A stretch of 8,208 nucleotides of DNA from Verrucomicrobiota bacterium (GCA_003641465.1 QNAJ01000052.1:1-8208); one strand, 5' to 3'; positions 1-6,277 are shown, numbered from the stretch's first letter. Translations and numbers: made by a program. Notes: generated by a model from the letters alone, not told the origin.

Positions 1-1582
1 CCTCGCCATCCGCGTCCCGCGGCGGAGCATTCGACGGGCTTCCCGCGTCGATGCAGGGAGAGTCTTCCTTGAGGTGGTAGTCCGATGTGAGCTTCGGATC
101 CGCAGATATGTTGCCGGAGCCCGCGTACCCGCCCTGCACGCAGGAATACGTCACTGTCGCGCTACTCGCGGAAATCTGCTGGACGCCATTGCTCCAAATG
201 ATCGAGTTCTCAATGAAAAGCACCGAGCCCTCATCGGCGACCACGCCCGCAGCTCCCGAACCTGAAACGCAGTCAACGATCGTACAATTCACGATCCGTG
301 GTGCGGATCCAACACAACCGATGGCAGAACCGCCGCGTTCCGCCTGGTTGTCGGCGAGGAGAGTATTCTCGATCCACGGCTCTGCACCGTTCATACAGTA
401 GATGCCTCCGCCAGAGCCGTGGGGCGCCAAGTTCGCTTCAATCCGGCAGTTCTCAAGGAGGGGACTACCGCCATTGATCTGGATGCCTCCGCCGTTGCCC
501 CATTGTTCACTGCCGTAGTTGTAGATCGCCTTGTTGTTCGTGATGTGCAAGTATTGAAGAGACGGGCTGGAATCAAGAATGTATATTGCGCCGGCTCTTC
601 CATTGCAAATGGTCACGCCGCGTAGCACCCAACGCCTGTCCTCCGCCCCTATGAAGCTTACCCCTCTGCCCTCGCCTCCCAAATCAATCACACAGTTCTC
701 AGGACCATTTGTGGAAATCAGCATTACCGGCTGCCCTGGAAAGACCAGATTCTTATTTCGCTCTCCTGTGTATACCCCGTCGCTCAACTGGATAATCTCG
801 TACTGGTTCGTAGCCGCATCGAGTGCGTCCTGAATACAGGTGAAACTCTTCTGTTGCGCGCCGCCGCCACCACCCCGGCCACTACCGCCCTTGCCCCCAC
901 CGCTCCCGGCCCCGCCATTGGGGTCCACGATGATAGTCGGGCTGGGAAAAGAGGTTGCGTTGGTCGGATCCGTACCATGGGCGTACTCGTAGACGTTGCC
1001 GAATCCGTCCGCGTCCGGGTCGGACATCATGTCGGCGTCGTCTGTCGGATCAAAACCGTGCCCGACCTCCCACCCGTCAGCCATGTCATCGCCGTCGGTA
1101 TCTGATTGGGTAGGATCGGTGTTGTAGGAATACTCATCGAGGTTATCGAGACCATCGGAGTCCGGATCAGCGTTCGCGTCGGAAGGATTCAATGGATCAA
1201 GAATCGGATACCTGAGCTCATATACATCATCGATGCCGTCGCCATCTTCGTCCAATGGCTGGTCGAGTGGAACTCGGCGAACCCGGTAGAAGAGTCCATT
1301 GACTTGGTTTATGATGCCACTGTCCAGCCACGACTGGGTTTCCTCCGCGCCAAGCGTCATGCCACGGATAACCGTCCACTCGCCTGTCAAGCAATCAGAC
1401 GCCCACACCTGATAGTACGCACTTGTGGACGATTGGAACCCGAGTTCAACACCGTCCTGCACCGCGTGGATTTCAGTCACCCGAAAATCCTGGGCAAGAA
1501 GGCGACCCACGAGCAGGGAGAGAAGTAGAAAAGCTGAATAGATCAGCCCCTGGGCGAAACAACGGAACAGACGAGCCTTCAC
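1..1582 (-). CDS. Secreted right-handed parallel beta-helix protein with calcium-binding repeats (C-terminus outside window)
   Basis: An uninterrupted minus-strand frame of 527 codons runs off the left edge, so no stop is visible. The GTG at 1580-1582 is chosen as start because an AGGGGGGA Shine-Dalgarno lies 5 bases upstream and a signal peptide follows directly: basic MKARLFR, a hydrophobic stretch at about 13-27, and a likely cleavage after LLA at 30. Residues 32-105 form a small domain ending FYRVRRVPL. Residues 109-205 carry thrombospondin type-3-like acidic repeats (DEDGDGIDD, DPDSDGLDN, DTDGDDMAD, DPDADGFGN), which in known families bind calcium. A glycine-rich linker spans about 222-241. 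From about 245 onward there are beta-helix turns (GGGIQINGG, GGGIYCMNGA, IVNCTIVDC, IENSIIWSN), then DYHLKEDSPCIDAG at 501-514, which in such proteins sits near the end of the helix domain. It is probably an extracellular or surface adhesin or polysaccharide-associated protein. No catalytic residues can be assigned. Confidence 0.88.
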   Translation of the reverse strand, partial: MKARLFRCFAQGLIYSAFLLLSLLVGRLLAQDFRVTEIHAVQDGVELGFQSSTSAYYQVWASDCLTGEWTVIRGMTLGAEETQSWLDSGIINQVNGLFYRVRRVPLDQPLDEDGDGIDDVYELRYPILDPLNPSDANADPDSDGLDNLDEYSYNTDPTQSDTDGDDMADGWEVGHGFDPTDDADMMSDPDADGFGNVYEYAHGTDPTNATSFPSPTIIVDPNGGAGSGGGKGGSGRGGGGGAQQKSFTCIQDALDAATNQYEIIQLSDGVYTGERNKNLVFPGQPVMLISTNGPENCVIDLGGEGRGVSFIGAEDRRWVLRGVTICNGRAGAIYILDSSPSLQYLHITNNKAIYNYGSEQWGNGGGIQINGGSPLLENCRIEANLAPHGSGGGIYCMNGAEPWIENTLLADNQAERGGSAIGCVGSAPRIVNCTIVDCVSGSGAAGVVADEGSVLFIENSIIWSNGVQQISASSATVTYSCVQGGYAGSGNISADPKLTSDYHLKEDSPCIDAGSPSNAPPRDADGE

Positions 1583-1617
1583 CTGCGTCCCCCCTGGAAA
1601 TGTTACGCGAATGCCGT

Positions 1618-1645
1618 ACTCTACACCTGCCACTGCAAATCACAA
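1618..1645 (-). promoter_or_regulatory. Possible sigma-70-type promoter for the beta-helix gene
   Basis: On the minus strand TTGTGA (1640-1645) and TAGAGT (1618-1623) are separated by 16 bases. Each box matches the sigma-70 consensus at four of six positions. Transcription from here would begin near 1611 and give a leader of about 30 bases before the GTG at 1582. The match is weak and rests on position as much as sequence. Confidence 0.25.
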
Positions 1646-1652
1646 AAAGTTT

Positions 1653-1677
1653 GCCGGGAGGCGTACTGATTCCCGGC
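1653..1677 (-). terminator. GC-rich hairpin with downstream T-run, possible terminator or attenuator
   Basis: GCCGGGA (1653-1659) pairs perfectly with TCCCGGC (1671-1677) across an 11-base loop. Read on the minus strand, the stem is followed by AAAC and then five T residues, a loose intrinsic-terminator pattern. It lies about 70 bases ahead of the beta-helix GTG and just upstream of the candidate promoter. It could stop read-through from the right, or act as an attenuator if transcription starts further away. The T-run does not abut the stem, which weakens the call. Confidence 0.3.
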
Positions 1678-1900
1678 TTTCACCAGTATGTCTGGCCCCT
1701 CCGGGAGTCCGCGGCTCGCTCCCTTCACCCCGACCTGATGGGTTTGCGTCCATGAAAACTAGGTGCACTCTAGGTGAGGCAAGCGGTGGGTTCAAGCAGA
1801 AAACTGACAAAATCGCTTTTCGGGCAGATCTCTTGCTCGTGCAACCCGGATAGCCTGCCCCCACAGGTCTAAGGGGCTACTCTCAAGGGACAAGCCGAAA

Positions 1901-1925
1901 CCCGGGAGAAACCAGGCCTCCCGGG
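1901..1925. repeat. 8-bp inverted repeat (hairpin)
   Basis: CCCGGGAG (1901-1908) is perfectly complementary to CTCCCGGG (1918-1925) with a 9-base loop. Neither strand has an adjoining T-run, so a terminator role is not supported. It may be part of a folded RNA or a protein-binding site. Confidence 0.4.
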
Positions 1926-2179
1926 GCGGAAAACCTGTCGAGGGAACGGGTGGCACCCGCAGGTGCACCAATAGAAAAAACCTGAAGCCCGCCCCGCAGA
2001 ATACAGGCCACTGTCGTGCGCTTTGCGCGAATTGGCATGTTCTGCCCGACAGCTCCAACCATTGGAAGCCCTGGTCGCGAAAACGCCCGGCCCCCGCCAT
2101 GTCGGCCGAGGCCAGTCTCATCTTATCGGCGGGACCGGAAGCTCTTGCCTGAAAAGTTCGAAACCCACCACGATAGACA

Positions 2180-2204
2180 TCGGGGCGAGGCTCGCCTGCC
2201 CCGA
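2180..2204. repeat. GC-rich inverted repeat (hairpin)
   Basis: TCGGGG (2180-2185) pairs with CCCCGA (2199-2204). The 13-base interior itself contains the self-complementary GGCGAG-G-CTCGCC overlap. No T-run follows on either strand. It lies just left of the palindrome array. Confidence 0.4.
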
Positions 2205-2276
2205 CGGCGGTCGGAGCTGTCTTGGAACGTTTCTTCCACATTTTCCAATGCTCGGAACTTTTTACCCGCAGATTTT

Positions 2277-2307
2277 CAAACCCCGCGCAATGCGGGGCAA
2301 GCCTTGG
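2277..2307. repeat. 31-bp hairpin module, copy 1
   Basis: This differs from the copy at 2454-2484 at two of 31 positions, both in the hairpin loop. CCCCGC (2281-2286) pairs with GCGGGG (2292-2297) around a five-base loop GCAAT, followed by CAAGCCTTGG. It sits inside a degenerate palindrome (TTTCAA ... TTGGTC), on the left side of the simple units. Confidence 0.85.
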
Positions 2308-2450
2308 TCATTTCGCGAGAAAAAGTTTCAATCTTTGGAAGTTTCTGGCTGAAAAGTTCCAAACCTTGGAAGTTTCTCGGCAAAAAGTTCCAAACCTTGG
2401 AAGTTTCTTACCAAGAAATTTCCAAACATTGGAAGTTTTTGTCCGAAAAG

Positions 2451-2486
2451 TTCCAAACCCCGCAGAATGCGGGGCAAGCCTTGGAA
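2451..2486 (-). terminator. Possible intrinsic terminator of surE
   Basis: On the minus strand, about 30 bases past the surE TAG (2506-2508), a 6-bp GC stem (2458-2474) is followed by TTT, then GGAACTTTT. The outer TTCCAA/TTGGAA arms extend the stem. Position and shape suit a rho-independent terminator, although the T-run is broken and the same hairpin also belongs to a repeated module. Confidence 0.4.
2454..2484. repeat. 31-bp hairpin module, copy 2
   Basis: Second copy of the module, with CCCCGC (2458-2463) paired to GCGGGG (2469-2474) around loop AGAAT. Here the surrounding palindrome arms are intact: TTCCAA at 2451-2456 and TTGGAA at 2481-2486. The module therefore looks like a hairpin inserted into the three-base centre of an ordinary unit, giving a two-tier stem. 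It marks the right end of the array. Confidence 0.85.
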
Positions 2487-2505
2487 GGTTGCGTTCCGAA
2501 AGCTC

Positions 2506-3291
2506 CTAGCTCCGCGGAAGATCGCGCAGCTCGGGAACCTCTTTCACCCAGCGGGCCAGAGCCGGCAGACTGGGATAATGCGTCAGATCGAACCAGATGG
2601 GCGTCAGGGAAACGAAGCCCTTCTGCAGGGCTTCCAGGTCAGTCCCTTCAGGATCGCCGATAACCTGCAGTTCCCCGTCCATCCAGTAGTACACATTCCC
2701 CCGGGGATCGGTCCGCTTGTCAAAGGTCTCCACGAACCGCGACTGTGCCATTCGCGTGGCGGCGAAACCGCGGATCTCGCTGAGCGGCAGGTTGGGTATG
2801 TTTACATTCAGCAGCACACCGGAAGGCAATGGATTCCGGGCGAGGCGGCGTACGATGCGGCGCGTCACCTCGATGGCCGTCTCCCACAACGGATCGGAAA
2901 ACGTGTTCAAAGAAACCGCCATGCTGGGAATCCCCAGAATCGTGCCCTCGGTGGCGGCGGAGACGGTCCCGGAGTAGATGACGCTGATACCCGCATTCGG
3001 TCCCAGATTTATTCCGCTGATCACCAGATCGGGCGGCGCGGGCAGCAATGCGCAGACCGCCAGCTTGACGCAGTCGGCGGGAGTTCCACCGACGGCATAC
3101 CCGAAGAACCGCCCGTTACGCTCTACCGGACGGGTCTTGATGGGATCGGAAAGGGTAATCGCGTGGCCCACTGCACTCTGCTCCGCCGCCGGTGCCACGA
3201 CATGCACCTCGCCAAGGCCGCTCACCGCTTCGTAGAGCGCGTTGATACCCGGCGCATATATGCTGTCGTCGTTGGATATCAGGATGCGCAT
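2506..3291 (-). CDS. surE: 5'/3'-nucleotidase SurE
   Basis: This 261-residue protein matches the SurE family in length and motif order. SurE is a metal-dependent phosphatase that releases phosphate from nucleoside monophosphates and sometimes from short polyphosphate, in the cytoplasm. The metal ligands known from the family are all present at their usual numbers: D8 and D9 in SNDDS, S39 in AEQSA and N95 in ISGINLGPN. The conserved GGTPADCVKLA (68-78) and SGTVSAATEG are also visible. The ATG at 3289-3291 is chosen because MRILISNDD is the canonical amino terminus. An in-frame start at 3399 would add 36 unconserved residues and lie upstream of the probable promoter. One oddity is serine at position 10, where the family motif NDDG has glycine. 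The usual partner pcm is not adjacent. It is divergent from dnaX. Confidence 0.96.
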   Translation of the reverse strand: MRILISNDDSIYAPGINALYEAVSGLGEVHVVAPAAEQSAVGHAITLSDPIKTRPVERNGRFFGYAVGGTPADCVKLAVCALLPAPPDLVISGINLGPNAGISVIYSGTVSAATEGTILGIPSMAVSLNTFSDPLWETAIEVTRRIVRRLARNPLPSGVLLNVNIPNLPLSEIRGFAATRMAQSRFVETFDKRTDPRGNVYYWMDGELQVIGDPEGTDLEALQKGFVSLTPIWFDLTHYPSLPALARWVKEVPELRDLPRS

Positions 3292-3315
3292 GGACTCCGA
3301 CACCACAAGACCGGA

Positions 3316-3344
3316 AATGTAACCCAGAAGACGGTCTCTGTGAA
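3316..3344 (-). promoter_or_regulatory. Probable sigma-70-type promoter of surE
   Basis: On the minus strand TTCACA (3339-3344; five of six consensus positions) and TACATT (3316-3321; four of six) are separated by the ideal 17 bases. Transcription would start near 3309, leaving a leader of under 20 bases before the ATG at 3291. Only a weak ribosome binding site is present: GGTG 9 bases upstream, or GGAG with a short 3-base gap. Confidence 0.45.
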
Positions 3345-3420
3345 CCAATTTCGTGGGTGTGGGTAGGGAACGGAACCACACTTCGTAAAGTGCGGCCACA
3401 CCGTATGCCCAGCTTCACTG

Positions 3421-3464
3421 TGCACGGCGGCCATCTTTGGGATTGTCTGGGACCGCCGCATGCA
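3421..3464. repeat. Inverted repeat in the dnaX leader
   Basis: TGCACGGCGG (3421-3430) can pair with CCGCCG (3453-3458) plus TGCA (3461-3464), leaving a two-base bulge and a 22-base loop. A smaller stem, CACTT/AAGTG, lies at 3379-3392, and GTGTGG (3357-3362) pairs with CCACAC (3376-3381). All are in the divergent surE-dnaX gap (3292-3505). They may fold in the dnaX leader or be regulator sites. I could not identify a convincing dnaX promoter in this gap. Confidence 0.4.
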
Positions 3465-3493
3465 CTATTGGGTTGGTATGGAAGACCTGGTCG

Positions 3494-3500
3494 GGAGGGA
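3494..3500 (+). promoter_or_regulatory. Ribosome binding site of dnaX
   Basis: GGAGGGA lies five bases before the ATG at 3506. It decides the start in favour of MAYEVLARKWRP over the upstream in-frame ATG at 3437, which has no comparable signal and would add 23 unconserved residues. Confidence 0.7.
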
Positions 3501-3505
3501 AGCCG

Positions 3506-5323
3506 ATGGCGTATGAAGTACTGGCCCGCAAGTGGCGTCCGCGGCAGTTCGACGAAATCGTCGGACAGGAACACGTAGTCACGACGCTGAAAAACGCGAT
3601 CGAAAGCGACCGCGTGGCCCACGCCTATCTGTTCGTGGGACCACGCGGCATCGGAAAGACGACCACCGCGCGGATCCTCGCCAAGGCGTTGAATTGTGTC
3701 GAAGGTCCCACCGTTCACCCCTGTGACAAGTGCGATGCCTGCCGCGAGATCGCCCAGGGCAGCAGCATGGATGTGATCGAAATAGACGGTGCGTCCAACA
3801 ACGGTGTGGAACAGGTGCGCAGCCTGCGGGAAACGGTTCACTACAGCCCGGTACGCGGCCGCTATCGCATCTATATCATAGACGAGGTACACATGCTGAC
3901 GACCCCGGCGTTCAATGCCCTGCTCAAGACGCTCGAGGAACCTCCGGGTCACGTGAAGTTCTTTTTCGCCACTACCGAACCCCAGAAGATACCGGCCACG
4001 GTGCTGTCGCGCTGCCAGCGGTTCGACCTGCGCCCGCTGACCGTAAAGGAGATTGTGGGAAGGTTGGAGGAGATCTGCGCAGCGGAAGGTTTTGATGTGG
4101 ATCAGGATGCTCTGCTGGCAATCGCCCGCTCGGCGGAAGGCAGTCTGCGGGATGCTGAATCGGCCCTGGACCAACTGGTGGCGTTCTGCGGCAAGAAGAT
4201 ACGCGAAGGCGATGTGATGGCGGTATTCGGAATGGTAGCCCGCCGCGAACTGGAAGGTCTGGGCAAGGCCATCCTGACCGGCGATGCCGCGACAGCCCTG
4301 GAGACATTGTCCCGTTTCGACCGGGCCGGCAAGGACATGAACCGCGTACTGGAGGAGCTACTGGAACATTTCCGGAACCTGCTCGTCTATATGGAGACCG
4401 GCGGCCGCAAGGCTGAGGAACTGCTTCCGGCACAGAGCGCGGCATTGGCGGATCAGGCCGCCCTGACCGATGTCGAAAAGGTCATGCGCATAGTGGAGAC
4501 GCTGATCGAGGCGGAACAGAAGATGCGCTACGCCGCATCCCCGCGCCTTCTTCTGGAGGCGGCGATCGTTCGCGCCTGCCATGCCTCGCGGGTCGTTTCG
4601 GTTGGGGAGCTGATGAAACGTCTGGAGCAACTGGCTGCGGCGGTAGCCGGAGATGCCGCGTCGGCGGGCGGCGGCATCACCGCCCACCGGTCAGCCACGC
4701 GCACTCCGGCAACCCGAAGTGCAGCCGCAGCCGGCGGAAAAGGCGGTAAGGACGGAAGTTACCGGACCGCAGACAGCGTCAATCGGGAGGGCAGGGCGGC
4801 AAAGATCAGGGAGAAACCTCACTCGGGGGATGACTGTGTGCTGTTGAGCGAGCACTGGTCGGAGATCATCGAGCGCGTCGGCAGGTTTGCACCGCTGGCC
4901 CCGGGATATCTGCGCGACGCCAAGCCTCTCAGAGTTGAAGGCAGCAAGGTAGTGCTGGGATTCGACCGCGAATTCTCCAGCGAACCGGAGCTGATCAACA
5001 TTCCCCGCAACCGCAAGGCTATCACGCGTGTGCTTTCGGAGTTTCTGGGCAGGGAGGTGGATATTGAACTGCGGATACTGGATGCCCGCGACACGCTCCC
5101 TGCGGATATCAAGACCAGCGAACTGGATGCAGCCGCCGGCGCGGCGAAACAAAGAGCGCAGAACGGCAAGTCTTCTGCGACCGGGCAGTCTTCCTGCAAG
5201 TCGCATCCGCGTTCGGGGCGCAAACAGGATTCCCTGGCGACGCGGCAGAAGTGGATGCAGAACGGCACCGTACAGAAAATCCTGGAGGCTTTCGGTGGCG
5301 ATATTGTAGATATCCGTGCCTGA
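3506..5323 (+). CDS. dnaX: DNA polymerase III clamp-loader subunit tau/gamma (DnaX)
   Basis: DnaX is the ATPase core of the clamp loader that places the sliding clamp on primed DNA and ties the polymerases to the helicase. The 605-residue product opens with MAYEVLARKWRPRQFDEIVGQ, the family signature. Visible motifs are Walker A GPRGIGKT (45-52), a zinc site formed by C64, C73, C76 and C79, Walker B IIDEVH (124-129), the SRC motif (168-170, with the arginine finger R169) and sensor-2 GSLRDAESALDQ (212-223). Domain III follows to about 365. A Gly/Ala/Ser/Lys-rich linker (about 380-440) leads to a tau-type C-terminal region with a second low-complexity patch (about 540-580). The terminal VQKILEAFGGDIVDI fits the usual DnaX ending. 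No clear slippery heptamer for a shorter gamma form was found. It is the first gene of the dnaX-ybaB-recR operon. Confidence 0.97.
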   Translation: MAYEVLARKWRPRQFDEIVGQEHVVTTLKNAIESDRVAHAYLFVGPRGIGKTTTARILAKALNCVEGPTVHPCDKCDACREIAQGSSMDVIEIDGASNNGVEQVRSLRETVHYSPVRGRYRIYIIDEVHMLTTPAFNALLKTLEEPPGHVKFFFATTEPQKIPATVLSRCQRFDLRPLTVKEIVGRLEEICAAEGFDVDQDALLAIARSAEGSLRDAESALDQLVAFCGKKIREGDVMAVFGMVARRELEGLGKAILTGDAATALETLSRFDRAGKDMNRVLEELLEHFRNLLVYMETGGRKAEELLPAQSAALADQAALTDVEKVMRIVETLIEAEQKMRYAASPRLLLEAAIVRACHASRVVSVGELMKRLEQLAAAVAGDAASAGGGITAHRSATRTPATRSAAAAGGKGGKDGSYRTADSVNREGRAAKIREKPHSGDDCVLLSEHWSEIIERVGRFAPLAPGYLRDAKPLRVEGSKVVLGFDREFSSEPELINIPRNRKAITRVLSEFLGREVDIELRILDARDTLPADIKTSELDAAAGAAKQRAQNGKSSATGQSSCKSHPRSGRKQDSLATRQKWMQNGTVQKILEAFGGDIVDIRA

Positions 5324-5337
5324 AAAAATCGGTCCCC

Positions 5338-5344
5338 GGGGGAG
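5338..5344 (+). promoter_or_regulatory. Ribosome binding site of ybaB
   Basis: GGGGGAG lies seven bases before the ATG at 5352. This favours the MRNILGIL start over an in-frame GTG at 5316, which would overlap the dnaX end by eight bases and add a 12-residue tail atypical for the family. Confidence 0.65.
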
Positions 5345-5351
5345 TCAACTC

Positions 5352-5669
5352 ATGCGCAATATTCTGGGAATTCTCCGAAATGCATCGGAACTGCAGCGCA
5401 GGCTGAAAGAGGCCGAAAAACAGCTCGCTGCAGAGAAGGTGCAGCACGTCTCAGCCGATGGACGGATGCGGATCACCGCAAGCTGCAGCCTTGAACTGGA
5501 AAAGATTGAGATTGATTCCGACTGGATGCAGGAGAACAAGAGCACCCTGGAAGCTGCACTGGTAAAGGAAATAAATTCCGCGCTGCGTGCGGCGCGTCGC
5601 AAGGCCGCCGATTCGATCCCGCGCCTGGCGGGACTGGCCGGCCTGATGCCTGAGGATCTGCGTCCATGA
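5352..5669 (+). CDS. ybaB: Nucleoid-associated protein, YbaB/EbfC family
   Basis: The 105-residue product has the YbaB size and layout. An N-terminal helix rich in Lys, Glu and Gln (about 10-32, ELQRRLKEAEKQLAAEKV) is followed by a strand segment (GRMRITASCSLELEKIEIDSDW, family pattern G-x-V-x-V ... I-x-I-D) and a C-terminal helix with AALVKEINSALRAARRK. YbaB/EbfC proteins form dimers that bind DNA and are often encoded between dnaX and recR, exactly as here. The gene starts 28 bp after the dnaX stop and overlaps recR by 4 bp (ATGA at 5666-5669), indicating translational coupling. Sequence identity across this family is low, so the assignment leans partly on gene order. Confidence 0.92.
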   Translation: MRNILGILRNASELQRRLKEAEKQLAAEKVQHVSADGRMRITASCSLELEKIEIDSDWMQENKSTLEAALVKEINSALRAARRKAADSIPRLAGLAGLMPEDLRP

Positions 5670-6277
5670 CGGAAATTGAGCAACTGACAGAGCTGATCCG
5701 CGTACTGGCTCGCCTTCCCGCACTCGGCCGGCGTTCGGCGGAAAGAATTGCATTGCGACTGGTTCAGGATCGCAGCGGATTGCTGAAGGACCTGATCCGG
5801 GCCCTCAGTTCGGTGCGGGAGACGGTACGCGAGTGCTCGCTCTGTGGAGGCATCACCACGCGCGACAGCAATCCCTGCCCACTCTGTACGGATCCCCGGC
5901 GCGATGATTCTTGCCTGTGCGTGGTTGAAAGTCCCTCGGATCAGATGATTATCGAACGTTCCGGGGCTTACAAGGGAAGGTACTTCGTCCTCCACGGCAG
6001 GTTGTCGCCGCGCGAGGGCACCGGTCTGGACAACCCGCGCATCCGGCGGCTGCTGGACCGGGTGGGCCAGCACGGAGTGAGGGAGGTGATCCTCGCCCTG
6101 GGCATGGATGTGGAAAGCGAAGCTACCATGTCGTTCCTCGCATCCGAGCTTGAGAAGCGGGGCGTCCGCGTTTCTCATCTGGCGTACGGCATCCCGGCCG
6201 GGAGCGGAGTAGCGTACGTGGATGACCTGACTCTGAAAAGAGCGATTGTATGGCGCCAGCCTATGCAGCCTGAGTGA
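5666..6277 (+). CDS. recR: Recombination mediator protein RecR
   Basis: RecR works with RecO (and RecF) to load RecA onto gapped DNA. At 203 residues the protein has the usual length. It shows the helix-hairpin-helix LARLPALGRRSAERIALRLV (14-33), a four-cysteine zinc finger (C57, C60, C71, C74), the start of the Toprim domain CVVESPSD (85-92), the family segment VLHGRLSPREGTG (108-120) and the C-terminal AYGIPAGSGVAYVDDLTLKRAI (173-194). In the Toprim core the common TNPTVEGEAT or TGTTVEGDAT is replaced by LGMDVESEAT (145-154), keeping V-E-x-E but losing the glycine. The ATG overlaps the ybaB stop. A GAGGA lies nine bases upstream, inside ybaB. Confidence 0.97.
   Translation: MTEIEQLTELIRVLARLPALGRRSAERIALRLVQDRSGLLKDLIRALSSVRETVRECSLCGGITTRDSNPCPLCTDPRRDDSCLCVVESPSDQMIIERSGAYKGRYFVLHGRLSPREGTGLDNPRIRRLLDRVGQHGVREVILALGMDVESEATMSFLASELEKRGVRVSHLAYGIPAGSGVAYVDDLTLKRAIVWRQPMQPE

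Larger units (their letters stand above)
1583..2220. other. Long noncoding stretch upstream of the beta-helix gene
   Basis: I see no convincing gene here on either strand. The open frames present have no recognisable domain, lack good ribosome binding sites and have low-complexity Arg/Pro/Gly-rich translations typical of chance frames in GC-rich DNA. The region holds several GC-rich inverted repeats: 1653-1659 with 1671-1677, 1901-1908 with 1918-1925, and 2180-2185 with 2199-2204. It also has a direct repeat CTAGGTG at 1759-1765 and 1770-1776, and one outlying palindrome (CTCCAA-CCA-TTGGAA, 2053-2067) of the type that forms the array further right. It may be a long regulatory region, contain an unrecognised RNA, or be gene remnant. 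Confidence 0.6.
2243..2486. repeat. Phased array of TTCCAA-N3-TTGGAA palindromes (about 31-bp units)
   Basis: Palindromic units with 6-bp arms and a 3-base centre occur at 2243-2257 (TTCCAA-TGC-TCGGAA), 2326-2340 (TTTCAA-TCT-TTGGAA), 2357-2371 and 2388-2402 (both TTCCAA-ACC-TTGGAA) and 2420-2434 (TTCCAA-ACA-TTGGAA). Two further units, at about 2274-2309 and 2451-2486, have their centre expanded by a GC-rich hairpin. From 2326 to 2451 the left arms start 31, 31, 32 and 31 bp apart, close to three turns of B-DNA, so the sites fall on one face of the helix. Flanks are also repeated (AAAAG before, GTTTCT after). A period not divisible by three argues against coding. It could be an operator cluster, a REP/BIME-type element or a decaying tandem duplication. 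Unlike a CRISPR array, it has no unique spacers. Confidence 0.85.

Noticed and set aside
2148..2170. GTTCGAAACCCACCA resembling a tRNA T-arm with CCA
   Set aside because: The flanking bases do not pair as a T-stem and there is no upstream acceptor, D-arm or anticodon arm. It is better read as a degenerate half of the array palindrome.
1792..2241. Minus-strand open frame of 149 codons in the noncoding stretch
   Set aside because: It has no recognisable domain, an Arg/Pro/Gly-rich composition and no convincing ribosome binding site, and it spans several hairpins. It looks like a chance frame in GC-rich DNA.
2321..2486. Short regular repeats as a possible CRISPR array
   Set aside because: The 31-bp units repeat throughout their length with no unique spacers, and no cas gene is present.
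2016..2663. Plus-strand open frame of 215 codons across the palindrome array, with repeated peptides such as KFQTLEVS
   Set aside because: The peptide repeats are a by-product of the 31-bp DNA repeats, which shift frame every unit. The frame has no domain and no ribosome binding site, and it runs antisense into surE.
3116..4174. Minus-strand open frame of 352 codons opposite dnaX
   Set aside because: It is antisense to the unambiguous dnaX and the surE N-terminus, with no family signature.
4733..4760. GGAAAAGG in the DnaX linker as a programmed frameshift site producing gamma
   Set aside because: In the reading frame it does not form an X XXY YYZ heptamer, and no A-run or clear downstream stem supports slippage.
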